5,564 bases of DNA from Chloroflexi bacterium RBG_16_64_43 (GTDB taxonomy: Bacteria > Chloroflexota > Anaerolineae > Anaerolineales > RBG-16-64-43), in the NCBI GenBank assembly GCA_001796965.1, contig MGOA01000144.1, positions 1-5,564 on the forward strand. The letters run 5' to 3'. Shown here piece by piece: positions 1 to 5,485 of this stretch (position 1 is its first letter; every line of letters begins with the position of its first letter). The notes below the pieces were generated by a model. It saw nothing but the letters and a program-made list of their open reading frames with translations, ran no database searches and had not been told where the DNA came from. The position numbers and the translations under genes are program-made.

Positions 1-762
1 TTTGAAATCTCCGACTACCTGGATCTCATCGTTGCCGAAGGGCACGAAGAGACGTTTGGCGAGCGGCTGCTCGATCATGCGTCCGCCCAATCCGATGATG
101 AATTGCATGTAATGGATCTCTACAATCTACGCGCCGCCTCACGAACTCTCGCCGCCCTTCCGACCTTGGCCGGAACGCGCGGGTGGAGGCAAGAGACACA
201 GGAATTGCAGCCCTGCCCCTCGATTGCCCTTCCCGATGACTGGGATGTCTTCCTAGAGCGGCTCGATAAGAGGCAGCGTCACGAGGTTCGCCGCAAACTG
301 CGCCGCGGCGAGGGCGATGAGGAGGCCATCGAGTGGTCGATCGTCGGGCCTCAGGCCGACATCCAGGTGGAGATCGACAGCTTCCTGGCGCTAATGCGTG
401 AAGATGAACGCAAGGCCAAGTTCCTCAGTGAGCCAATGGTCCGGCAATTCCGCCTGTCGCTGGCCGCGGCGCATGCGGCCGGCTGGCTGCAGCTGGCCTT
501 TCTTACCGTCGACGGCCGCCGGGCCGCCGGGTATGCCAACTTCGATTATCTCAACCGCATCTGGGTTTACAACACGGGAATCGCCCCGCGGTTCGCCGCG
601 CTCTCGCCCGGCTGGATTCTACTGGCGCGCCTGATCGAATGGTCCATCCGCCATGGGCGCGAGGCCTTCGACTTCATGCGCGGCAACGAGGCGTACAAAT
701 CCCAATGGGGCGGGGTGAGCCAGCCAATCTACCGCCTGAGCCTGACCCGGCCGGAGGTTTGA
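1..762 (+). CDS. GNAT-fold acyltransferase, BioF2/CelD-like (5' end outside the window)
   Basis: The frame is open from base 1 to the TGA at 760-762, giving 253 residues with no convincing start, so the gene begins upstream. The strongest signature is near the C-terminus: residues 223-236 (667-708) read FDFMRGNEAYKSQW, the pattern typical of the BioF2-like acetyltransferase family (Acetyltransf_6; CelD/FemAB-related GNAT fold). A basic stretch DKRQRHEVRRKLRR near residues 89-102 also fits, as does the opening FEISDYLDLI, which normally lies about 90-100 residues into these proteins. Family members are commonly 330-380 aa, so roughly the first quarter is missing. They are thought to transfer acyl or aminoacyl groups, often near polysaccharide or cell-envelope genes; the substrate cannot be read from this sequence. 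No signal peptide or membrane segment is visible in this part. It converges on the quinone end of the minus-strand operon and is probably unrelated to it. Family call fairly sure, function open. Confidence 0.82.
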   Translation, partial: FEISDYLDLIVAEGHEETFGERLLDHASAQSDDELHVMDLYNLRAASRTLAALPTLAGTRGWRQETQELQPCPSIALPDDWDVFLERLDKRQRHEVRRKLRRGEGDEEAIEWSIVGPQADIQVEIDSFLALMREDERKAKFLSEPMVRQFRLSLAAAHAAGWLQLAFLTVDGRRAAGYANFDYLNRIWVYNTGIAPRFAALSPGWILLARLIEWSIRHGREAFDFMRGNEAYKSQWGGVSQPIYRLSLTRPEV

Positions 763-770
763 GCTTCCTC

Positions 771-800
771 GCGGGAGGTACACGCCTCCCGCTTCTATTT
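771..800 (+). terminator. Hairpin terminator after the acyltransferase, possibly shared by the convergent operon
   Basis: An 8-bp perfect stem, GCGGGAGG (771-778) with CCTCCCGC (785-792), closes a 6-nt loop and is followed by TTCTATTT. It begins 8 nt after the plus-strand stop and ends 2 nt from the ubiE stop codon. The T-rich side faces the plus-strand gene, so it suits that gene as an intrinsic terminator, with a rather imperfect T run. The minus-strand transcript meets the same stem without a following U tract, so terminator action in that direction is weaker or absent. Confidence 0.65.
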
Positions 801-1490
801 AACTCCCCAGTGGATAGCCATCGTGCCGAGCATGCGCCGGACGAAGCCAACCGCCCGCAAGCCAACCGCCCGCAGGTGATCGGCGATGATCTCCGCTGAG
901 AGGAATGCCTCGGTCGAGTCCGGCAGGTAGGTGTAGGCCGCTGAGGAGCCGGTGATGACCCGCCCCATGAGCGGGATCATCACATGCAAGTGGAAGTGGA
1001 TGAACGGTCGCAGGATGCTCCGCGGCGGCGGCGTGGTATCGAGGCAGACAAAGCGTCCCTTGCTGCGCAGCACACGGTGCTGCTCGGCCAGCGCCTGCGG
1101 CACATCGGTCACATTACGCAGTAGATACCCCGAGGCCACCGCGTCGAAGCTGCCTCCCGCAAAAGGTAGGTGCAGCGCGTCGGCGACGACCCATCGCACC
1201 CGCGCGCCACCCGCGCGCGAGCGACCCGCCCGCATCATTCCAGGGGTGAAATCTGCCCCCACCGCAAGTGCTCCCGGTGCTTGCCGCAGCGCTTCCAGGG
1301 CGATGTCGCCGGTACCGGTGCCCACATCGAGCAGGCGCTGCCCTTCGCCAAGCGTCGCACGCCGCACCACCTCGCGCCGCCAGGTGCGGTCCTGGCCAAG
1401 GGTCATCAGCCGGTTCATGAGATCGTAGCGCGGCGCGATGGAAGCGAACATGGCGCGTACGAACGCTGGCCGCTCAGCAGCAGGCGGCAC
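795..1490 (-). CDS. ubiE: Demethylmenaquinone methyltransferase (UbiE/MenG family)
   Basis: SAM-dependent C-methyltransferase that adds the ring methyl group to demethylmenaquinone (or the equivalent ubiquinone precursor), the last step of quinone synthesis, acting at the membrane surface. The product is 231 aa, normal for the family. Visible marks in order: AMFASIAPRYDLMNRLMT (13-30), the usual N-terminal UbiE signature; SAM motif I LLDVGTGTGDIA (53-64); acidic residue D80 in GADFTPGMM; DALHLPF (104-110); RNVTD (125-129); AYTYLPDST (185-193); and GTMAIHWG (222-229) near the end. The GTG at 1488-1490 is chosen because homology starts just after it and AGGGGG (1497-1502) lies 6 nt upstream; extending to 1550 adds only Arg/Gly-rich sequence that shadows the upstream frame. 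The start overlaps the end of the ubiD remnant by 17 nt, so translation is probably coupled. A 15-bp tandem repeat lies in codons for LRAVG-LRAVG (206-215). Menaquinone rather than ubiquinone is an inference from the proposed lineage. Confidence 0.93.
   Translation of the reverse strand: MPPAAERPAFVRAMFASIAPRYDLMNRLMTLGQDRTWRREVVRRATLGEGQRLLDVGTGTGDIALEALRQAPGALAVGADFTPGMMRAGRSRAGGARVRWVVADALHLPFAGGSFDAVASGYLLRNVTDVPQALAEQHRVLRSKGRFVCLDTTPPPRSILRPFIHFHLHVMIPLMGRVITGSSAAYTYLPDSTEAFLSAEIIADHLRAVGLRAVGFVRRMLGTMAIHWGVK
844..874. repeat. 15-bp tandem repeat, two copies, inside ubiE
   Basis: The unit AAGCCAACCGCCCGC occurs at 844-858 and again at 859-873, with one more matching base. In the ubiE frame it encodes LRAVG twice in a row. 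Because the unit is a multiple of three it keeps the frame. Confidence 0.85.
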
Positions 1491-1845
1491 GGCCCACCCC
1501 CTGGGGCCGCGGCGCGATCTCGCCCAGCACGCCCGGCATCTCCGTCCCACGCTCGAGCAGCGCGCCCATGCCTTGCGGAATGCATAGGTCGAGTTGGCCT
1601 AGATGGTCCACACTGAGTGCCTTGGCCATGCGTCGCGCACTGCCGAGAAGATAGTTGGCCCCCGGCATCGAGAACTCGTTGACTTTCTCGAAGACCGTCG
1701 CCTTATACATCTCGAGTGGGCCCTTGCCCCCGCGATCGATGGTCTCAGGGATCTCTAATTCGCGCGAGACAGGTGCTGCAATGCGCAACGGTTGGCCTTC
1801 GTCCTCGAGCCGCTCGATGAATCCTCTCGGGATGCGAGAGGTCAT
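1474..1845 (-). pseudogene. N-terminal remnant of a UbiD-family decarboxylase
   Basis: UbiD enzymes use prenylated FMN to decarboxylate aromatic acids such as polyprenyl-hydroxybenzoate and are usually about 450-500 aa. This frame gives 123 aa. Residues 8-29 (GFIERLEDEGQPLRIAAPVS) match the usual UbiD opening (xFLexLexxGeLxRIxxPV), EIPETIDR (31-38) the ELEIAEIADR segment, VFEKVNEFSMP (51-61) the LFENVKGxDxP segment and GSARRMAKAL (68-77) the GSxRRMALAL segment. The last residues, APRPQGVGRAAC (111-122), resemble the segment preceding the APCQEV motif. One further Cys and a TGA end the frame there. Everything that binds prFMN and carries the catalytic Glu-Arg-Glu set lies beyond this point in the family, so it should be inactive as a decarboxylase. 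The ATG (1843-1845) overlaps the rlmB stop as ATGA, and the end overlaps ubiE. The frame has no internal stop, so it may still be translated, as a coupling relay or a stand-alone domain. The family match is by eye, from memory. Confidence 0.72.
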
Positions 1846-2621
1846 GGCCTCACCGCGTTCATCTGCATCCCGCTCGCACTGCCGCTGCGCGGATTTGCGA
1901 GGCGAGCTGCATAGAGCGCGATGGAGCCCGCCACGGCGGCATTCAGCGACTCGATTCTTCCGTGCATCGGGATGGCGGCCAGCAGGTCGCATTCCCTGCG
2001 CACCAGCGGGCGCAGCCCGGCCGCCTCGCCGCCCAGCACAATCGCCATAGGCCGCGTCAAATCGACAGTGTTGAGGGGAAGCGCTCCCGCCCCGCCCTCC
2101 AGCCCCATCACCCACACCTCTCGTTGCTTGAGCGCCTGAATGGCTTGGGCCAGGTTGGCGCGCACGATGCGTAGATGCTCGCTCGCCCCGGACGAGGCAT
2201 TGACCACGGCCGGCGTCACGCCGGCGGCGCGATGGCCAGGGATCAACACTCCATCGACGCCGGCTGCCTCCGCCGTGCGCAATAGCGTGCCCAGGTTCTG
2301 TGGATCCTGGACTAAATCGAGCAGCAGGTACAGCGCCGGAGGTGCTTGGCGGTCGGAGGCGGCGAGGAACTCCTCAACGGAGACATACGGGTAGGGGGAG
2401 GCCTCCAGAGCGAGTCCCTGGTGGCCATCGCTCAGCGCATCCAGCACGCGCCGCTCCACCGACTCGATCTTGACCCCGCGCTCGCGCGCAGCCTGGAGCA
2501 CTTCGGCCACGATCCCCTTGGGTTGCACGCCCTGCGCAAGACGCAGGCGGTACAGTGTGCGCCGGCCGGCGCGCTGGGCTTCGCGCACGGCGTGTCTGCC
2601 GTAGATCCACTCGTGGTCCAT
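1842..2621 (-). CDS. rlmB: 23S rRNA 2'-O-ribose methyltransferase, TrmH/SpoU family (RlmB-like)
   Basis: SAM-dependent SPOUT (trefoil-knot) enzyme, cytoplasmic, expected to methylate a 2'-OH of 23S rRNA (G2251 in E. coli RlmB). Of 259 aa, residues 4-74 form the small substrate-binding domain that starts EWIYGRHAV, the usual RlmB opening. The catalytic domain shows all three SpoU motifs: LVQDPQNLGTLLRTAEAAG (103-121, with conserved N109 and R115), IVLGGEAAGL (194-203), and IPMHGRIESLNAAVAGSIAL (217-236, with N227). The length fits the family (about 245-260 aa). The ATG at 2619-2621 is preceded by GGAGG (2632-2636) with 10 nt spacing. The same frame is open upstream to 3377, but that part runs antisense-free across cysS in another frame and shows no homology. 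It follows cysS by 47 nt, a pairing found in many bacteria, and its TGA overlaps the next ATG. RlmB versus a related TrmH paralog is the only real doubt. Confidence 0.93.
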   Translation of the reverse strand: MDHEWIYGRHAVREAQRAGRRTLYRLRLAQGVQPKGIVAEVLQAARERGVKIESVERRVLDALSDGHQGLALEASPYPYVSVEEFLAASDRQAPPALYLLLDLVQDPQNLGTLLRTAEAAGVDGVLIPGHRAAGVTPAVVNASSGASEHLRIVRANLAQAIQALKQREVWVMGLEGGAGALPLNTVDLTRPMAIVLGGEAAGLRPLVRRECDLLAAIPMHGRIESLNAAVAGSIALYAARLANPRSGSASGMQMNAVRP

Positions 2622-2631
2622 GAGCGTGGCG

Positions 2632-2636
2632 CCTCC
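2632..2636 (-). promoter_or_regulatory. Shine-Dalgarno of rlmB
   Basis: GGAGG on the minus strand, 10 nt before the ATG. It fixes the start at 2621 rather than at any codon further up the long open frame. Confidence 0.75.
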
Positions 2637-2641
2637 GCCGC

Positions 2642-2653
2642 GCGCCCGGGCGC
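2642..2653. repeat. 12-bp perfect palindrome in the cysS-rlmB gap
   Basis: GCGCCCGGGCGC is its own reverse complement and lies in the 47-nt gap, 5 nt upstream of the rlmB Shine-Dalgarno. In RNA it could fold as a 4-bp GC stem with a CCGG loop. There is no T run, so it is not a classical terminator. Confidence 0.6.
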
Positions 2654-2668
2654 TGTCGTTCGGCAGCC

Positions 2669-4108
2669 TCAGGCGGTCTTCCAGATCGTCCCGTCTTTGC
2701 CGTCCTCGAGGCTTACCCCCTGAGCCGCCAACCGGTCGCGGATCGAATCCGAGAGTGCCCAGTCTTTGCGTTGGCGTGCTTCGGCGCGCAGCTCGATGAG
2801 CAAGCGAATCAATCCGGCCTCCCGGTCTGCGGAGCCGGCGGCCGCGTGCGGCAGAAGGCCCAGCACGTCGCCCACGAGCTCCTGGTAAAAGGACTCGATG
2901 GATTCTAGATCGGGCCGCCCCACAGGCGCCTCGCGCGACAGCAGCGTATTCACTTCCTTGGCGAAATCGAACAGCACCGCCAGCGCGGCGGGCGCGTTGA
3001 AGTCGTCGTCCATCGCCGTGCGAAAGTTGCCCCGCGTCTCGTCCACGAATCCCTCGATGGTCCTGCTGCGCTCGGCGGGCAGGCCCGCTTGGATGAGCCG
3101 TTCGCGCACGGTGAGATACGGCCCGACGAGCCGTTCCCACCCACGCTGGGCGGCGACGAGGGCTTCTTCTGAGTAGTCGACCGGGCTGCGGTAGTGGCTG
3201 GAGAAGGTGAAAAAGCGGACGGCCTGCGGACGATGCTGCTTGAGCACATCCTTTATGGTGACGAAATTGCCCAGGCTCTTGCTCATCTTGACCCCGTCCA
3301 ACGTAAGCGAGCCCGTCAGCAGCCAATAGCGGGCAAAGGTGGCGCCGAAGGCCGCTTCGGCCTGGGCTATCTCGCACTCGTTGTGCGGGAAGATGTTCTC
3401 GATGCCGCCGCCATGGATGTCGAACGTCTCACCGAGGTACTTGGCGGCCATGGCCGAGCATTCGACGTGCCAGCCAGGGTAACCCCAGCCCCAGGGCGAG
3501 GGCCAGCGCAAGATGTGGTCCGGCTCAGCCTTCTTCCACAACGCGAAGTCTTCCGGGTAGTGCTTCTCCTCGCGCACCGCTACGCGCGTTCCCTCTTCTT
3601 GTTCCTCGATTCGCCGCCCGGAAAGCTTGCCGTATTGCGGCCACGAACGCACATCGAAATAGACCGAGCCGTTGACCTCGTAGGCGTGTCCGGCCGCCAA
3701 CAATCGTTTGGTCAGTTCGATCTGCTCGGGAATGTGGCCCGAAGCCCGCGGCGATATATCCGGGCGCCCCACACCCAGCGCATCCATGTCCTCAAAGTAG
3801 GAGCGCATGTAGCGCTCCACCAGTTCCATCGGTTCCAGTTTGGCGCGCGCTGCGCCGCGCAGGATGCGATCCTCCCCGCTATCCAGCAGGTGGCCGACGT
3901 CGGTAATATTCTGCACATAGCGCACCTGCAGCCCCAGGTGGCGGAAGTATCGCACCATGGTGTCGAAGGAGATGTAGGTCTTGGCGTGGCCGATGTGGGC
4001 ATAATCCTGCACGGTCGGGCCGCACACATACATGTGCACCTGGCCCTCGACCAGCGGCACGAAGGGTTCCATCTTCCGCGTCAGGCTGTTGTAGACGATG
4101 AGTGCCAT
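2669..4108 (-). CDS. cysS: Cysteinyl-tRNA synthetase
   Basis: Class I aminoacyl-tRNA synthetase that charges tRNA-Cys with cysteine in the cytoplasm; essential. The 479-aa product is close to the usual 460-480 aa. The class I signature HIGH is at 38-41 and KMSKS at 274-278. The zinc ligands of the family are all present: C29 in CGPTV, C217 in GWHVECSAM, and H242 and E246 in FPHNECE. The Rossmann fold spans roughly 20-300, followed by the DALR-type helical region that includes DDDFNAPAALAVLF (367-380), and the C-terminal end shows the familiar ARQRKDWALSDSIRDRL (444-460). The ATG at 4106-4108 is preceded by AGGGAGA (4113-4119) with 4 nt spacing, and the protein then opens with the typical LIVYNSLTRK; the open frame up to 4189 adds only low-complexity Arg/Ala sequence. 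It sits 81 nt after the PIN-TRAM gene and 47 nt before rlmB, evidently in one operon. Nothing is truncated. Confidence 0.97.
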   Translation of the reverse strand: MALIVYNSLTRKMEPFVPLVEGQVHMYVCGPTVQDYAHIGHAKTYISFDTMVRYFRHLGLQVRYVQNITDVGHLLDSGEDRILRGAARAKLEPMELVERYMRSYFEDMDALGVGRPDISPRASGHIPEQIELTKRLLAAGHAYEVNGSVYFDVRSWPQYGKLSGRRIEEQEEGTRVAVREEKHYPEDFALWKKAEPDHILRWPSPWGWGYPGWHVECSAMAAKYLGETFDIHGGGIENIFPHNECEIAQAEAAFGATFARYWLLTGSLTLDGVKMSKSLGNFVTIKDVLKQHRPQAVRFFTFSSHYRSPVDYSEEALVAAQRGWERLVGPYLTVRERLIQAGLPAERSRTIEGFVDETRGNFRTAMDDDFNAPAALAVLFDFAKEVNTLLSREAPVGRPDLESIESFYQELVGDVLGLLPHAAAGSADREAGLIRLLIELRAEARQRKDWALSDSIRDRLAAQGVSLEDGKDGTIWKTA

Positions 4109-4112
4109 GAGG

Positions 4113-4119
4113 TCTCCCT
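4113..4119 (-). promoter_or_regulatory. Shine-Dalgarno of cysS
   Basis: AGGGAGA on the minus strand just before the ATG at 4108. It decides this start over the in-frame codons up to 4189. Confidence 0.75.
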
Positions 4120-4126
4120 GCGTGTG

Positions 4127-4138
4127 CGCCGGCCGGCG
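4127..4138. repeat. 12-bp perfect palindrome in the PIN-TRAM/cysS gap
   Basis: CGCCGGCCGGCG is self-complementary and sits 7 nt upstream of the cysS Shine-Dalgarno. A second palindrome, GGCCGGCC, lies at 4180-4187, next to the PIN-TRAM stop codon; the two can also pair with each other over 7 bp (GGCCGGC with GCCGGCC), closing most of the 81-nt gap into one stem-loop. No U tract follows. Confidence 0.55.
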
Positions 4139-4189
4139 ATGCGTGGCGTGCGACCGCGCAACACCTCGCGCCGCCGCTCGGCCGGCCAC

Positions 4190-5257
4190 CTAGTGCGCGT
4201 TACCTGAGGCGACCGAACTGTCGACGCGAGCGAAGATCATCCGCCCGGCTGTGGTCTGCAGCACCTTGGTGACGACGACCGGAATCGTTCGGTCGATGTG
4301 GCGACGGCCTTCGTCTACCACTACCATCGTGCCATCTTCAAGGTAACCTACGCCCTGGCCAGCCTCTTTGCCCTCCTGGATCACTCGCACCTCGATCGCT
4401 TCGCCCGGGAGGAAAACTGCGCGCAGCGCATTGGCAAGCTCATTCAGGTTGAGCACGGTGACCCCTTGCAGTTCGGCCACGCGGTTCAAGTTGTAGTCGT
4501 TGGTTAGAATCGGACAGCGCAACTGCTTGGCCAGGATGACCAGCTTCTCATCGGCCGAGCGCACGTCTTCAACATCCAGGTCGGTGATGCGCAGCGGCGC
4601 GCGGCGATCTTTCTGTAGCCGGTTGAGAATGTCGAGACCGCGCCGCCCGCGCTGGCGGCGCATGGCATCCGCCGAATCGGCAATGTATTGGAGTTCGTTG
4701 AGCACGAATCGCGGCACGAGCAGGGTGGCCTGCAAGAACCCGGTGGCCGCTACGTCAGCCACGCGGCCATCGATGATCACGCTCGTGTCGAGCAGGATGG
4801 TGTGCCCCTCCGCGCCCGACGCGGCGCTGGCGCCCGAGAAGCGCAGGCTGAGGAAGGCAAAGACGTCGTTCTGGCGCAGGACGAAGAGCGCCACGCCGAA
4901 GTAGCCGAACAGGGCGGCGCTCACCAGCGGCAGGAAACTGGCGAAGGGCGGAGGCAGCAGCGAGAGCGGCAGTGAGACGAGCGCCCCAACGATCAACCCG
5001 CCGATCAGCCCGATGAGTGCGGCCGCCAGAGTCTGTGCTGGCAGGCGGCTGAACAGACGCCGCGCCCCGCGGATGGGGCGGGTCGTGAGGAAAGGAGTCA
5101 CCACCAGCCCAAGCAGTGCTCCCACCAGGGCAAACACCATCGCCCACAATTCGCGCGGGCCGGCCTCGGCCAAGACCGAGAGCGACACGCCGAGATATAA
5201 GCCGCCGATCGCAAAACCGACCATGCCGATCAGACGTGCTATGAAATCGGTGCTCAT
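4190..5257 (-). CDS. Membrane-anchored PIN-TRAM domain protein (YacL-like putative RNase)
   Basis: A 355-aa protein of the widespread YacL type: N-terminal membrane domain, PIN nuclease domain, C-terminal TRAM RNA-binding domain. Hydrophobic segments lie at about 6-29, 38-58, 75-101 and 108-127. The PIN domain (about 152-278) opens with ILLDTSVIIDGRVADV (D157), then VLNELQYIADS (E188), the basic RRQRGRRGLDIL (200-211), SADEKLVILA (D236) and LTNDYNLNRVAEL (D254); these acidic residues are the expected metal-binding set, so the nuclease centre looks intact. TRAM follows at about 283-345 (LPGEAIEVRVIQEGKEAGQG). The family's substrate is not established; cleavage or binding of RNA at the membrane is an inference from the domains. 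No antitoxin-sized partner gene is next to it, so it is not a VapBC pair. The ATG at 5255-5257 has GGAG (5265-5268) 7 nt upstream and is followed at once by the first membrane segment; an alternative start at 5308 would place the coding region across a leader hairpin. It is the first gene of the operon. Confidence 0.93.
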   Translation of the reverse strand: MSTDFIARLIGMVGFAIGGLYLGVSLSVLAEAGPRELWAMVFALVGALLGLVVTPFLTTRPIRGARRLFSRLPAQTLAAALIGLIGGLIVGALVSLPLSLLPPPFASFLPLVSAALFGYFGVALFVLRQNDVFAFLSLRFSGASAASGAEGHTILLDTSVIIDGRVADVAATGFLQATLLVPRFVLNELQYIADSADAMRRQRGRRGLDILNRLQKDRRAPLRITDLDVEDVRSADEKLVILAKQLRCPILTNDYNLNRVAELQGVTVLNLNELANALRAVFLPGEAIEVRVIQEGKEAGQGVGYLEDGTMVVVDEGRRHIDRTIPVVVTKVLQTTAGRMIFARVDSSVASGNAH

Positions 5258-5264
5258 GAGTTCG

Positions 5265-5268
5265 CTCC
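5265..5268 (-). promoter_or_regulatory. Shine-Dalgarno of the PIN-TRAM gene
   Basis: GGAG on the minus strand, 7 nt before the ATG at 5257. It favours this start over the in-frame codon at 5308, which would add 17 residues encoded by the leader hairpin. Confidence 0.7.
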
Positions 5269-5276
5269 AAATGAAT

Positions 5277-5300
5277 GAGGGCGGCCGGCTGGCCGCCCTC
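5277..5300 (-). promoter_or_regulatory. Strong GC hairpin in the operon leader, just upstream of the first ribosome binding site
   Basis: GAGGGCGGCC (5277-5286) and GGCCGCCCTC (5291-5300) form a perfect 10-bp stem with a 4-nt loop. On the transcript it is followed by AUUCAUUU and then the GGAG, so it resembles a terminator with a broken U tract and could act as an attenuator, a stabilising 5' structure or a ribosome-access element. Flanking 7-nt segments (5270-5276 and 5315-5321) are complementary and would extend the structure. Confidence 0.55.
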
Positions 5301-5324
5301 AAGCGCACTCATCGATTCATTCCC

Positions 5325-5340
5325 AGGGGTGCGAACCCCT
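5325..5340 (-). promoter_or_regulatory. Second leader hairpin
   Basis: AGGGGT (5325-5330) and ACCCCT (5335-5340) make a perfect 6-bp stem with a 4-nt loop. An overlapping alternative stem, CCTCGC (5338-5343) with GCGAGG (5351-5356), cannot form at the same time. Both lie inside the presumed 5' untranslated region of the operon. Confidence 0.45.
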
Positions 5341-5456
5341 CGCAATATGCGCGAGGCGAGTAACAGGGACTGTTGGAATGACGATAGAGCGATGAGACCG
5401 GTCGCCGGGTGAGACCCACTATAATGAATGACGAAAACACACCCCAGCGTGCGCCC

Positions 5457-5485
5457 ATCATAGCATGAGCCATCAATCGTGTCAA
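5457..5485 (-). promoter_or_regulatory. Sigma70-type promoter of the operon
   Basis: On the minus strand TTGACA (5480-5485, a full match to the -35 consensus) is followed by a 17-nt spacer and TATGAT (5457-5462, five of six -10 bases), with TG one base upstream of the -10 (extended -10). Transcription should begin near 5450, leaving a leader of about 190 nt before the PIN-TRAM start. No other convincing promoter was seen in the later gaps, so this one probably drives all five genes. Confidence 0.8.

Noticed and set aside
1846..2115. N-terminal extension of the ubiD remnant to 213 aa
   Set aside because: The extra residues overlap rlmB in another frame and show no UbiD pattern; homology begins at the ATG at 1845.
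2622..3377. N-terminal extension of rlmB to 511 aa
   Set aside because: This part overlaps cysS in another frame and is low-complexity Arg/Ala/Gly. RlmB homology and a GGAGG mark the start at 2621.
3194..4207. 337-codon open frame on the plus strand opposite cysS
   Set aside because: It is antisense to a well-conserved gene, has no family motifs, and is the sort of frame that GC-rich coding DNA produces on the opposite strand.
5258..5450. T-box riboswitch, expected to precede some aminoacyl-tRNA synthetase operons
   Set aside because: The conserved T-box sequence (AGGGUGGNACCGCG type) is absent and no specifier loop can be placed.
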